A stretch of DNA of 64,000 nucleotides from F1-60-MAGs149 sp037133755 (GTDB lineage Bacteria > Actinomycetota > Thermoleophilia > Gaiellales > F1-60-MAGs149). The stretch is from positions 62,001 to 126,000 of the forward strand of contig JBAXNN010000004.1 of assembly GCA_037133755.1 (NCBI GenBank), given 5' to 3'. A program made the translations under genes and the position numbers. The notes beneath the pieces were generated by a model. It was not told the origin of the DNA and ran no database searches. It saw only the letters and a list, made by a program, of their open reading frames with translations. Below are positions 17,422-30,828 of this stretch, piece by piece. Each line of letters starts with the position of its first letter. The first letter of the stretch is position 1.

Positions 17422-18912
17422 GTGGCTGACGGTCATCTCGGAGTGGGTGGGCGCCTGGCGGCTGGTCCGTCGGACGAGCTCGTCCGCGCGGGCTATGGCG
17501 CAGAGGCCGCGGCTGGCCCTGCGCTCGCCGACGCGCTTTCGCGTTCCGACCTCGCCCATTCGATTGCCCTGATCGAGGGCGGCGGGCTCGACAGGGAGCG
17601 CGGTGCCGAGTTGCTGCGCGGCCTGCTCGAGCTCGATGCGATTCCGGCGAACGAGTTCCCTTGGGATCCGTCGGTCGGCGATGCCTTCCAGAACCGCGAG
17701 AAGGAGCTGACCGCACGCGTGGGCTCGAGCGCCGCTGGCTGGCTCAGCGCCGGCCGTCCGCGCCGCGAGCCGTTTCGCGTGGCGCTGCGGCTGATCGTCG
17801 CCGAGGGCATGGCGCGCAACGCGGCGGCCTTCAGCGACTTCAGCGCCGCGCTCGCCGCGCAGGCCAAACCGCTGGCGGGTGCGCTCGCCGCCGACTACAC
17901 CTATCTGCAGCCTGCGCAGCCCACCACGGTCGGACATCTGCTGCTGACCTGGGCCTATCCCGTGCTGCGCAGCGCCGAGCGCTATCGCCGCGTGCAGGGC
18001 GACTTCGCCGGCAGCGTCGCGGGCGTGGGTGGCAGCGCCGGCTCGCGCTGGCCGCTCGATCGCGAGCGCCTCGCCGAACTGCTTGGCCACGGCAAGGTCG
18101 AGGTGCACGCCAAGGATGCGATGTGGCAGTCCGATCCGTACCTCGTGGTGCTCAGCGGCTTCGCGATCGGCGCCACGTCGATCAGCCAGTTTGCCCAGGA
18201 TCTCGAGATCTGGTGCAGCCAGGAGTTCGGCTGGGTCGAGCTCGACGACACGCACAGCCGCGTCTCCGCGCTGATGCCGCAGAAGAAGAATCCGTACTCG
18301 CTCGCCGTGCTGCGCACCTGGGCCGGGCAGGCGACGGGCGATCTCACCGCGGCGCTCACGACGATGCACACGGGCGCGGCGCGCACCGACCACTTCCACC
18401 TGCTCAACGGGCTGATCCCGCGCTCGCTGGCCGAGGCCGAGCGCAGCGCGCAGCTCGCCGCCGCCGTGGCGCGCGGCATGACGGTCAACGCCGAGCGCAT
18501 GGAGCAGAGCGCCCGCGAGGCGTTCGTCACCGCCGCCGACGTCGCCGACATGCTGGCGCAGACGACGGCGCTCGACTACCGCACCGCCCATCACGTGATC
18601 GGCCGCGTCGTGCGCGACCAGGTCGAGTACGGGGGAGAGATCGACGCGGCGCGCATCGCTGCCGCGGCCAACGAGGTCGCCGGTGCCGAGATCGTGGTCG
18701 ACGAGGCCGAGCTCGCCGCGGCGCTTGACCCGGCCGCCTGTGCCGCGCTGCGCCCGCAGACCGGCTCGTCCGACGCCGACCAGGTGCGCGCGATGTGCGA
18801 CGACGTCGCCGCCCGCAGCGCCGAGGTGCGCCGCTGGGCGGAGGAGGTCGTCGCCGCCGACGCCAAGGCGGCCGAGGCGCTGCGCGCCAAGGCACGGGAG
18901 CTCGCGGGGTAG
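17422..18912 (+). CDS. Divergent ArgH-like (fumarase/aspartase superfamily) lyase
   Basis: A 496-residue member of the argininosuccinate-lyase branch of the superfamily, recognised by MPQKKNP (residues 285-291), LQPAQPTTVGH and the helical bundle between them. Two positions important in ArgH differ. The catalytic His of THLQ is Tyr (Y161, TYLQ), and the flexible loop reads SALMPQKKN (S282, A283) instead of SSxMPQKKN. No argG or other arginine genes are nearby. It starts 9 bases before purE on the same strand, within a purine block that already has a normal purB. It may have changed substrate or lost lyase activity. GTG start with a G-rich ribosome site. Confidence 0.7.
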   Translation: MADGHLGVGGRLAAGPSDELVRAGYGAEAAAGPALADALSRSDLAHSIALIEGGGLDRERGAELLRGLLELDAIPANEFPWDPSVGDAFQNREKELTARVGSSAAGWLSAGRPRREPFRVALRLIVAEGMARNAAAFSDFSAALAAQAKPLAGALAADYTYLQPAQPTTVGHLLLTWAYPVLRSAERYRRVQGDFAGSVAGVGGSAGSRWPLDRERLAELLGHGKVEVHAKDAMWQSDPYLVVLSGFAIGATSISQFAQDLEIWCSQEFGWVELDDTHSRVSALMPQKKNPYSLAVLRTWAGQATGDLTAALTTMHTGAARTDHFHLLNGLIPRSLAEAERSAQLAAAVARGMTVNAERMEQSAREAFVTAADVADMLAQTTALDYRTAHHVIGRVVRDQVEYGGEIDAARIAAAANEVAGAEIVVDEAELAAALDPAACAALRPQTGSSDADQVRAMCDDVAARSAEVRRWAEEVVAADAKAAEALRAKARELAG

Positions 18913-18921
18913 GGTGGCGGC

Positions 18922-19416
18922 ATGAGCGAACCGATCGTCGGCGTCATCATGGGCTCGAAGTCCGATTGGGAGACCATGCGCCACGCCTGCGAGACGCTCG
19001 AAGCGCTTGGCGTGCCGTACGAGACCGAGGTCGTCTCCGCCCATCGCACGCCCGACAAGCTGTTCGCGTACGCCGAGGCGGCCGAGGGTCGTGGTATCGA
19101 GGTGATCATCGCCGGTGCTGGCGGCGCCGCGCACCTGCCCGGCATGTGCGCCTCGAAGACCGCGCTGCCCGTGCTCGGCGTGCCGGTCGAGTCGAAGGCG
19201 CTGAAGGGCCTCGACTCGCTGCTCTCGATCGCGCAGATGCCCGCGGGCATCCCCGTCGGCACGCTCGCCATCGGCCGCGCCGGCTCGATCAACGCCGGCC
19301 TGCTCGCCGCCTCGATCGTCGGGGCCAAGCGCCCGGAGATCATGGACGCCGTGCGCGCGCACCGCGCGAAGCAGACGGCCGACGTGCTGGCCGGGCCCGA
19401 CCCGCGCGAGGCCTGA
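18922..19416 (+). CDS. purE: N5-CAIR mutase
   Basis: Class I PurE, which moves the carboxyl group of N5-CAIR to carbon 4 to give CAIR. The 164-residue protein has the GSKSDWETM phosphate-binding loop, VVSAHRTPDKLF with the catalytic His and the AGAGGAAHLPGM segment. Class I assignment agrees with purK directly downstream. The stop codon overlaps the purK start (TGATG). Confidence 0.95.
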   Translation: MSEPIVGVIMGSKSDWETMRHACETLEALGVPYETEVVSAHRTPDKLFAYAEAAEGRGIEVIIAGAGGAAHLPGMCASKTALPVLGVPVESKALKGLDSLLSIAQMPAGIPVGTLAIGRAGSINAGLLAASIVGAKRPEIMDAVRAHRAKQTADVLAGPDPREA

Positions 19417-20522
19417 TGCGCCTCGGCATCCTCGGTGGCGGCCAGCTGGCCTGGATGCTCGCGCAGGCCGCCGAGCCGCTCGGCGTCTCCGTCGCCGTGC
19501 TCGACCCGTCGCCCGATTGTGCCGCGGGGCGCATTGCCGATCACGTCATCGCGGCGTACGACGACCCAGCGGGCCTCGACGAGGTCAGTAGGGGCGCCGA
19601 CGTCGTCACGTACGAGTTCGAGAACGTCCCGGCCGCCGCCGTCACGCGCCTCGCCGAGCACGGCGTGCCGGTGCTGCCGTTCCCCGCGTCGCTCACGATC
19701 ACGCAGGACCGCGCGCGCGAGAAGGAACTCATGGCCGGGCTTGGCATCACGGTCGCCCCGTACGCCCTGATCGACTCGGCCGACGACGCTGCTGCGGCAC
19801 TCGAGACGGTCGGCGCGCCGGGCATCCTCAAGACGCGCCGCCTCGGCTACGACGGCAAGGGCCAGGTGCGCGTGAAGACCGCCGATGAGCTGCCGGCTGC
19901 CATCGCCGAGCTCGGCGGCACCGACCTCATCTACGAGGGCCTCGTCACCTTCACCCGCGAGCTCTCGGTCGTGGTGGCGCGTGGTACTGACGGCTCGCTC
20001 GCCGTCTACCCGCCCGTCGAGAACGAGCACAAGGGCGGCATCCTCGCCTGCACGCTCGCGCCCGCACCTGACCTCGCGTCCGACCAGGCCGAGCTCGCCC
20101 AGGCCGTCGGCGTCGCCGTCGCCGAGGCGCTCGACCACATCGGCGTGCTCTGCGTCGAGCTGTTCGATACGCCCGACGGCATCGTCGCCAACGAGATCGC
20201 CCCGCGCGTCCACAACTCGGGCCACTGGTCGATCGAGGGCGCCGTCACGAGCCAGTTCGAGAACCACGTTCGCGGTGTGCTCGGCCTCCCGCTCGGCGAC
20301 CCGAGCGCACGCGGCGTCGCCGCGATGGTCAACATCGTCGGCACGGAGCCCGACCTCGCCGCGCTGCTCGCCATCCCCGGCGCGTCGGTGCACACCTACG
20401 GCAAGGCGCCGCGCACGGGCCGCAAGCTCGCGCACGTCACGCTCGTCGCCGACTCGGCTGACGCCCTCGTCGTCCCGCTCGCGCAGGCGCGCGTGCTGTG
20501 CGACGCCGCCTGGGACGCCTGA
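19416..20522 (+). CDS. purK: N5-CAIR synthase
   Basis: ATP-grasp enzyme of 368 residues making N5-CAIR from AIR, bicarbonate and ATP. It starts with RLGILGGGQLAWMLAQAA. The ATP-grasp core includes LKTRRLGYDGKGQ, the FTRELSVVVAR strand, and NEIAPRVHNSGHWS near the catalytic Mg site. It is coupled to purE by a one-base stop/start overlap. The purine block ends here; an intergenic region with a TACACGTGTA palindrome follows. Confidence 0.95.
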   Translation: MRLGILGGGQLAWMLAQAAEPLGVSVAVLDPSPDCAAGRIADHVIAAYDDPAGLDEVSRGADVVTYEFENVPAAAVTRLAEHGVPVLPFPASLTITQDRAREKELMAGLGITVAPYALIDSADDAAAALETVGAPGILKTRRLGYDGKGQVRVKTADELPAAIAELGGTDLIYEGLVTFTRELSVVVARGTDGSLAVYPPVENEHKGGILACTLAPAPDLASDQAELAQAVGVAVAEALDHIGVLCVELFDTPDGIVANEIAPRVHNSGHWSIEGAVTSQFENHVRGVLGLPLGDPSARGVAAMVNIVGTEPDLAALLAIPGASVHTYGKAPRTGRKLAHVTLVADSADALVVPLAQARVLCDAAWDA

Positions 20523-20555
20523 CGTCGTTCGCGGTGCATCCGCCCTGCAAATTGC

Positions 20556-20565
20556 TACACGTGTA
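20556..20565. promoter_or_regulatory. TACACGTGTA palindrome upstream of a two-component system
   Basis: A 10-base perfect palindrome in the 60-base gap between purK and the response regulator, in locally AT-rich DNA. It could be an operator, for instance for autoregulation, but could also be chance. No partner copy was found nearby. Confidence 0.3.
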
Positions 20566-20641
20566 ACGTGATCAGCATCGCGGGGTGGAGATCGTACCGC
20601 CTCGCTGGAATGATCGGCTTGTCACCGACCGTCGCACGGTC

Positions 20642-21355
20642 ATGGGAACCGCTTCGATGCCATCCGTCACAGCACCGCCGGCCAAGCACCTCCGCATCCT
20701 GTATGTCGAGGACGATCCGGTGCTGCGCGACCTCTTCGCGACGAAGCTTTCGCACTTGGGCATGGTCCGGGCCGTCATGCCCTGTGCGAATGCGCGCGAT
20801 GCGATGAGCATGATCAGCGGTACCGAGGTAGATGTGGCGCTCCTCGATCTCAACCTCGGGGCAGGGCAGATCAACGGCATCGATCTCGGCCTCGCGTTGC
20901 GCGCCGTGCAGCCGGAGCTACCGATCGTGATCTTCTCGCAGCACTCGGTGCCTCGCGTCGAGAACGTCGTCCCCGCTAAGGAGCGGCACAGCTGGTCGTT
21001 CGTGCAGAAGCACGGCAAGCTCGACATCACGCATTTCGCGGCGGTCATTGAGCGCACGGTTGCTGGAGGCGTGGATTTCGGCACCGCAGACGCACGGGAA
21101 GGATTCGACGATTCGCCGCTCGGCCGTCTCTCCCGCCGGCAGCGGCAAGTCATGGCGCTTGCTGCCGCCGGCTATGACGCAAAGGCCATCGCCGAGCGTT
21201 TGCACATGGCACATGTCTCGGTGCGTCGCGAACTCTCTCAGGCGTACCGCGTGCTCGTGCCGGAGCCCGGTGAGGGGACGGATCTCCGAACTGTCGCGGT
21301 CCTCGAATTCATGCGACTGAGTGCGGGAACCACCGAGCTCGCCCAGCGCCCGTGA
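20642..21355 (+). CDS. NarL/LuxR-type response regulator
   Basis: Receiver domain (RILYVEDDPVLRDLF with the acidic pair, phospho-acceptor Asp in VALLDLNLGAG, Lys in FVQKHGK) followed by a LuxR-like helix-turn-helix (LSRRQRQVMALAAAGYDAKA and on through IAERLHMAHVSVRRELSQA). Its partner kinase overlaps the stop codon. The start is uncertain: GTG 20585, ATG 20642 and ATG 20657 are all in frame before the receiver, and only the last has a weak purine-rich site. Target genes are not visible. Confidence 0.85.
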   Translation: MGTASMPSVTAPPAKHLRILYVEDDPVLRDLFATKLSHLGMVRAVMPCANARDAMSMISGTEVDVALLDLNLGAGQINGIDLGLALRAVQPELPIVIFSQHSVPRVENVVPAKERHSWSFVQKHGKLDITHFAAVIERTVAGGVDFGTADAREGFDDSPLGRLSRRQRQVMALAAAGYDAKAIAERLHMAHVSVRRELSQAYRVLVPEPGEGTDLRTVAVLEFMRLSAGTTELAQRP

Positions 21356-22518
21356 GGCGGGTTCCGAGCAGCATCGGGCGGGTTCTCCAGAGTCTCGGAC
21401 GCACCTTGGCCGGCCCTTGGCCGATCTATCCGAGTGCGCTCGCGCTGATCGCGATCTACGGCCTCTTCGTCAGCGTAGGATCACGCACGCAGGTTGGCAA
21501 CAAGACGGTGGGCGCATATTTCTCCGCCGTGCTGCCGCAGTGGGCGAGCATCATCGTCACGTGTCTGATCATCTACGTCGTCCTGCGGATTCTCGTCGCC
21601 TTGTCCGCAAGGGTGCGACCGGTCGACGAGAGTCGCCTCGCGTACGTCGTCACGCTGTTCATCGCCAGCGCGCTGATCACGCTGTTCATTGTCGTTGCGA
21701 CGCAGGTGACCGTCGACGACAACCTTCGCGGCACCCTGCCGCCGATTTCCGTCCGGTTTGTCCTGTCGATTCCTGTCGTCTTGCTCGTGCTGTTCATCGG
21801 CAACGGTGTGCTCGCCTCGGTGCGCGCGCGGCTCGCGCGCCAAGAGACGATGCTGGCCGAGCGCCTCGAACTGGTGCGGTCAGAGCGCTCGCTGCTCCTT
21901 GCTGCGGAGGAGAAGGTGCGTGCCGAGGCATCTCGCACGCTCCACGATGATGTACAGGCTGCATTGCTGCGCTCCGTCGTGCGTCTCGAGGCGCTGCGCG
22001 ATCGTCTCGACGAGGACGATCGGGTGCTGTTCGATGCGTCGATCGACGAGATCGAGAGCGTGCGCGAGGTACGCGTCCGCGCACTCGGCCGTGTACTCGC
22101 GCCGAACATCGATGACATTGGACTTCTGCAGGCACTCGAGGAACTCGCCGCGCTCTATGCGGACGTGATGCCCGTCACCTTCGATGTCGCAGAATCGATC
22201 GTCGAGCGGTTTCGACCAGTCGGAGAGCAGGACGAGATCGCACTCGCGCTCTACCGCATCGTCGAGCAGGTGTTGCTCAATGCGTTGAAGCATGCGCGGG
22301 CGACGGCCGTACAGGTTGCGGTTGCGCAGCTCGATGACGGGCGCGTCCGTCTCGAGATGACGTCCGATGGCATGCCGCCGGACACGAATGCAGAACCGGG
22401 TACGGGCACCGCCACGATCAACTCCTGGCTGGACGCCGTGGGGGGTTGGTGGGAACTCAACGTCGCACCAGACGGTGGTACGCGCGTGACGGTGGTCGCA
22501 GGTCGCACACGTCACTGA
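21352..22518 (+). CDS. Membrane histidine kinase, HisKA_3 type
   Basis: Sensor kinase of 388 residues. Four hydrophobic segments lie in residues about 20-165, then a coiled linker, a dimerisation domain with the likely phospho-His in SRTLHDDVQAALLRSVVRLE and a HATPase domain with N-box EQVLLNALKHARAT. The D- and G-boxes are weak (TSDGMPP and GTGTATINSW), so ATP binding may be atypical. GTG start overlaps the regulator's stop (GTGA), defining a cognate pair. The membrane sensor has no periplasmic domain of note. Confidence 0.85.
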   Translation: MRRVPSSIGRVLQSLGRTLAGPWPIYPSALALIAIYGLFVSVGSRTQVGNKTVGAYFSAVLPQWASIIVTCLIIYVVLRILVALSARVRPVDESRLAYVVTLFIASALITLFIVVATQVTVDDNLRGTLPPISVRFVLSIPVVLLVLFIGNGVLASVRARLARQETMLAERLELVRSERSLLLAAEEKVRAEASRTLHDDVQAALLRSVVRLEALRDRLDEDDRVLFDASIDEIESVREVRVRALGRVLAPNIDDIGLLQALEELAALYADVMPVTFDVAESIVERFRPVGEQDEIALALYRIVEQVLLNALKHARATAVQVAVAQLDDGRVRLEMTSDGMPPDTNAEPGTGTATINSWLDAVGGWWELNVAPDGGTRVTVVAGRTRH

Positions 22519-22584
22519 CGTAGGTGAGGGACAACTGGAGCGGTACCTGTCGAGGCCATTCCGCATCCCGCTTCAACGAAAACA

Positions 22585-22612
22585 GGCCCGCCTCCCCGGA
22601 GGGAGACGGGCC
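22585..22612 (-). terminator. Terminator of mdh
   Basis: Twelve-base stem with one mismatch (GGCCCGcCTCCC pairing with GGGAGaCGGGCC) and a CGGA loop. Read on the minus strand it is followed by TGTTTTCG, so it fits an intrinsic terminator for malate dehydrogenase, whose stop lies 14 bases upstream. It may also stop the convergent kinase transcript. Confidence 0.75.
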
Positions 22613-22626
22613 CGACTTCGAGCGGC

Positions 22627-23613
22627 CTAGATCAGGCCGAGCTCCTTGACGGCGTCGTACTCCTCGCGGAGCTCGGCGACCGAGGCGTCGATGCGCGGCT
22701 TGCTGAACGCGTCGAGCTCGAGGCCCTCGACGACGCTCCACTCACCGTTCTTCGCGACGCACGGCAGGCCGCAGATGATGCCCTTCTCGATGCCGTACTG
22801 GCCATCGACGGCGACACCCATCGAGACCCAGTCGCCCTCCGGCGTGCCGAGCACCCAGTCATGCATGTGATCGATGGCGGCGTTCGCAGCCGAGGCGGCC
22901 GACGAGGCGCCGCGCGCCTCGATGATCGCCGCGCCGCGCTTCTGCACGGTCGGGATGAACGTGTCGGCGACCCACGCCTCGTCGGCGATGGTCTCCCAGG
23001 CGCTCTTGCCGGCGACCTTGGCGTGGACGACGTCCGGGTACTGGGTAGCCGAGTGGTTGCCCCAGATGGTCATGTTCTTCACGTCGGAGACGCTGGCGCC
23101 CGTCTTCTGGGCGACCTGCGTCAGCGCGCGGTTGTGGTCGAGGCGCATCATCGCGGTGAAGCGCTCGCGCGGCACGTCCGGCGCGGAGTTCATCGCGATC
23201 ATCGCGTTCGTGTTGGCCGGGTTGCCGACGACGAGGATCTTCACGTCATCAGCGGCGTTGTCGTTGATCGCCTTGCCCTGGACCGTGAAGATCGCGCCGT
23301 TGGCCTCGAGCAGATCGCCGCGCTCCATGCCCTTCGTGCGCGGGCGGGCGCCGACGAGCAGCCCGACATTGGCGCCGTTGAACGCCTCGTTCGGGTCGTC
23401 GGTGCAGACGATGTTCGACAGCAGCGGGAAGGCGCAGTCGTCGAGCTCCATCGCCACGCCGTCAAGCGCGCCGCGAGCCTGCGGAACCTCGAGCAGGCGC
23501 AGCTCGACCTTCGTATCGGGACCGAGCATCTGGCCGCTGGCGATGCGGTAGACGAGTGCGTAGCCGATCTGGCCTGCGGCGCCGGTGACGACGACCTTGA
23601 CGGGGCTGGACAT
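22627..23613 (-). CDS. mdh: Malate dehydrogenase
   Basis: NAD-dependent malate/oxaloacetate oxidoreductase of 328 residues, in the TCA cycle. It has the Rossmann loop VTGAAGQIGYALVYRIASG, the substrate-binding GARPRTKGMERGDLL with Arg residues, MRLDHNRALTQVAQK and the catalytic His in IWGNHSATQYPD. This pattern is the cytosolic-type MDH family seen in actinobacteria. ATG 23613 has GGAGGA 6 bases upstream; a longer frame has no family support. It is a single gene with its own terminator. Confidence 0.95.
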   Translation of the reverse strand: MSSPVKVVVTGAAGQIGYALVYRIASGQMLGPDTKVELRLLEVPQARGALDGVAMELDDCAFPLLSNIVCTDDPNEAFNGANVGLLVGARPRTKGMERGDLLEANGAIFTVQGKAINDNAADDVKILVVGNPANTNAMIAMNSAPDVPRERFTAMMRLDHNRALTQVAQKTGASVSDVKNMTIWGNHSATQYPDVVHAKVAGKSAWETIADEAWVADTFIPTVQKRGAAIIEARGASSAASAANAAIDHMHDWVLGTPEGDWVSMGVAVDGQYGIEKGIICGLPCVAKNGEWSVVEGLELDAFSKPRIDASVAELREEYDAVKELGLI

Positions 23614-23775
23614 AGGTTCCTCCGGGGGAGACTTCAGTGGGGTAATCGTGCCAACACCATGGGTATTCGGCGGCATCGGCCGGAATAGCCGATCTCGCAT
23701 CGAATCAGGCGTACAGTCGACCACTCCTGCGACTCTCAAGTATTCGACATATTTGTTGTGCTATCTTTCGAATTC

Positions 23776-24267
23776 ATGAATCCTCCCGCGTTAGTTACCA
23801 CAGACCGCATCTACCGCGCCAGTGATCTCAATCGCCGCGGTCGTGAGGTCCTTGATGCGGCGCGCCTCTCGGGAGCGCGCATCGTCGACACTGATGGCAC
23901 GTCGATGGTCCTCGTGCCGGAACGCGTCCTCGAGCAGACGGTCGATCGCCTGGCAATGGAGACCATGCTGGTCGCGGCGATGCGCGCGTGGCGTGAGCTC
24001 GCGGGAGGAACCGACGTCACGGTCGAAGCGCTTCGCTGGGTCAATCGGCTCGATGCCGACGACCGGGCGACGTTTGCGGAGGAGGTAGCTGCCGCGTTCG
24101 ACGAGGCCGGTCGCACGTCTGATCCCACACCGCTGCGGATCCTCCTCTACGAATGGGAGGTCACGGCGCGACTGCCGTACGACGAGCAGCTGAACGCACG
24201 TCTTGCCGCCGGCTTCGAGCCGGGGAGCTATACGGAGGTTGAGCGCCCGGTAGACGCTGCGCCATGA
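23776..24267 (+). CDS. Phd/YefM-like antitoxin
   Basis: Protein of 163 residues. The N-terminal 60 residues have the Phd/YefM pattern (YRASDLNRRGREVLDAARLS, then GARIVDTDGTSMVLVPER): a short helix-strand DNA-binding fold. The longer C-terminal half (ADDRATFAEEVAAAF and RILLYEWEVTARL) resembles the extended antitoxins of actinobacteria. The stop overlaps the start of the next gene (ATGA), the usual arrangement of a type II toxin-antitoxin operon. The upstream region is AT-rich and likely autoregulated. Confidence 0.72.
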   Translation: MNPPALVTTDRIYRASDLNRRGREVLDAARLSGARIVDTDGTSMVLVPERVLEQTVDRLAMETMLVAAMRAWRELAGGTDVTVEALRWVNRLDADDRATFAEEVAAAFDEAGRTSDPTPLRILLYEWEVTARLPYDEQLNARLAAGFEPGSYTEVERPVDAAP

Positions 24268-24659
24268 ATCCGCCGGCGACTGGGGCGCACCACCCCTGGA
24301 TGCCTGCCCGACGGCCCGGTGGGCGACCACCCTTCGCGCCGCGCTTCCGCGTGCTTATTCACTACCAACTGCACGATGCCTGGGAGCGATTGCGCGACCG
24401 CGTGGGCGCTGCATCCGCGCAGCAGTTCTGGGATCACGTCGCCGTTGAGCCCGGACGGCCGCCTCGCATCAACAGCGCCACGGTGCTGCGGGGCGCGCGC
24501 GGACGTCCGCTGGAGTCCGGCTTCTCGCGTTCGATCCACTACGAGGTGAGTGGCGCGGCGCGGATCGACTACCAGTTCAACCCGCGCTGGATCGGTCCGG
24601 CCGGGGGTGACGAGTACGGGATCGTCGTGATTGTGCAGATCACTCTCGGGAGCCACTGA
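24264..24659 (+). CDS. Putative RelE-fold toxin
   Basis: Protein of 131 residues paired with the Phd-like antitoxin by ATGA overlap. The helix AWERLRDRVGAASAQQFWD, the linker with RP-rich residues, and the strands SIHYEVSGAARIDYQFN and GIVVIVQITLGSH match the layout of RelE-like partners of long actinobacterial Phd antitoxins. No catalytic residues can be named safely. The basic, Pro-rich first 25 residues may not be structured. Its stop lies in a hairpin shared with the convergent gltD. Confidence 0.62.
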   Translation: MNPPATGAHHPWMPARRPGGRPPFAPRFRVLIHYQLHDAWERLRDRVGAASAQQFWDHVAVEPGRPPRINSATVLRGARGRPLESGFSRSIHYEVSGAARIDYQFNPRWIGPAGGDEYGIVVIVQITLGSH

Positions 24660-24675
24660 CTCCGCGACTCAGTGG
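24653..24675. terminator. Stop-codon hairpin between convergent genes
   Basis: Perfect 7-bp stem (CCACTGA and TCAGTGG) with a 9-base loop. The stem contains both the toxin stop and the gltD stop. It has no T-run on either strand, so it may act as an mRNA-end structure rather than a classic terminator. Confidence 0.5.
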
Positions 24676-26082
24676 ATGAGGGCGCTGTGGACCGCGGCGG
24701 CGCACTTGCGGCCGTCGGCAATCGCCGTCACGACAAGATCGGCACCACGCACGGCGTCGCCACAGGCGAAGACGCCCGGGGTGGCGGTCGCGTACGTACC
24801 GTCCACCTCGACCGTTCCGCGCTCGCCGATCGCGGCTCCGGACTGGGCGTAGACGTCGTCCTCCTGCGTGCCGGTAAAGCCGATCGCGAGCAGGACGAGG
24901 TCGACCTCGAGGGTCACCTCGCCGCCCTTGGCGGGCACCGGCTTGCGGATACCCGTCTCTTCGTAACCCGGGAAGTCGACCTTGTGGCCGACGAGATGCG
25001 TGACGTGGCCGTCCTTGCCCTCGAAGCCGTCGGTGACGAACTGCCACTCGCGCTGGCCGCCCTCTTGGTGCGCCGCGTAGGTGCGCAGCACGACGGGCCA
25101 TTCGGGCCACGTCTTCTGGGGGTTGCGCTCGTTGGGCGGCGTAGGGCCGTGCGCGATCTCGTGCACCTCGATGGCGCCCTCGCGCAGCGCGTTGCCGAGG
25201 CAGTCGGCGCTCGTGTCGCCGCCGCCGAGGATCGCGACGCGCTTGCCCTTGGCGGTGATCTCCGGTCCCTCGATCGGCAGGCCCGCGGCACGGCGGTTCT
25301 GCTGGATCAGGTACGGCATGGCGTACTCGATGCCCGCCAGCTCGCGGCCGGCCAGATAGAGGTCGCGGTGGCGCTGGGCGCCCGTGGCGAGGATCACGGC
25401 GTCGACGCCGCTCTGCAGCTCGTCCATCGTGAGATCGCGGCCGACCTCGACGCCGGTGGCGAACTCGACGCCCTCGGCCTCGAGCTGCTCCAGGCGGCGG
25501 TCGATCGTCATCTTGTCGAGCTTGAAGTCGGGGATGCCGTAGCGCAGCAGGCCGCCGAGGCGGTCGTCGCGCTCGAAGACGGTGACGCCGTGGCCGGCGC
25601 GGACCAGCTGCTGCGCGGCGGCGAGGCCGGCGGGGCCAGAGCCGATCACCGCGACGCGCTTGCCCGTCTTCTTCTCGGCAGGCTGCGGGGTGACCCAGCC
25701 CTGCTCGAACGCCTCCTCGATGATCTTCAGCTCGACCTGCTTGATCGTTACGGGGTCGTCTTCGAGGGCCAGCACGCACGCCTCCTCGCACGGGGCGGGG
25801 CAGACGGCGCCGGTGAACTCGGGGAAGTTGTTCGTGGCGTGCAGGCGATCGATGGCGTCGCGGAAGTGGTCGCGCTCGACGAGGTCGTTCCACTCGGGGA
25901 TCAGGTTGCCGAGCGGGCAGCCCGTGTGGCAGAACGGCACGCCGCAGCCCATGCAGCGCCGCGCCTGCTCGCGCACGAGACCAACCTCGGCCTCGGGGGC
26001 GACGAACGCGTAGTCCTTGAGGCGCTCCTCAACGGGGCGGTACGGCGTGACGCGCCGCTGGATCTGCAGAAAGCCCTTGGGA

Positions 26083-26090
<8 letters not shown>
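24669..26090 (-). CDS. gltD: Glutamate synthase small subunit
   Basis: Beta subunit of NADPH-dependent GOGAT, which feeds electrons from NADPH through FAD to GltB. The N-terminal iron-sulfur cysteines are in CMGCGVPFCHTGCPLGN and CPAPCEEACV. Two Rossmann motifs follow, for FAD (VIGSGPAGLAAAQQL) and NADPH (AILGGGDTSADCLG), and FACGDAVRGADLVV closes the FAD site. GTG 26090 was chosen because it overlaps the gltB stop by 8 bases and gives the family start TDPKGFLQ. Length 473 residues. Confidence 0.95.
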
Positions 26091-30600
<4,510 letters not shown>

Positions 30601-30655
30601 GGCTCAGCAGTCTATTCGATCTGCCGTCGCAGATGGATCAGTTCTGGAAAACAGT

Positions 30656-30669
30656 GAACCATTTGGTTC
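30656..30669. promoter_or_regulatory. GAACCA-TT-TGGTTC palindrome
   Basis: A 6-base inverted repeat with a two-base spacer, 55 bases upstream of gltB and directly before the tandem repeats. Operator-like in size and position; the regulator is unknown. Confidence 0.35.
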
Positions 30670-30672
30670 AGC

Positions 30673-30791
30673 CAATTTGGATCCGGATCCAGAATGGCGC
30701 GAAAACGGTCAATTTGGATCCGGATCCAGAATGGCGCGAAAACGGTCAATTTGGATCCGGATCCAGAATGGCGCGAAAACGGTCAATTTGG
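30673..30791. repeat. Three perfect 37-bp tandem repeats plus a partial copy
   Basis: Units begin with CAATTTGG at 30673, 30710 and 30747 and are identical. A fourth copy at 30784 keeps only the first 8 bases. Each unit contains the 14-bp palindrome TGGATCCGGATCCA and the block GGCGCGAAAACGG. The array fills the divergent gap between gltB and the ImmA-like gene. The unit is not a multiple of three and the array sits outside any convincing gene, so it is regulatory or structural rather than coding. Confidence 0.93.
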
Positions 30792-30828
30792 GGCCGGGGT
30801 GGCGCGCGCAGGCGGTACCATCTGCGCC

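Noticed and set aside
17287..19362. A 691-codon minus-strand frame across the ArgH-like and purE genes
   Set aside because: It is antisense to two well-supported genes and has Arg/Ala-rich low-complexity content.
30673..30791. CRISPR array
   Set aside because: The 37-bp units are directly adjacent with no spacers, and no cas genes are present.
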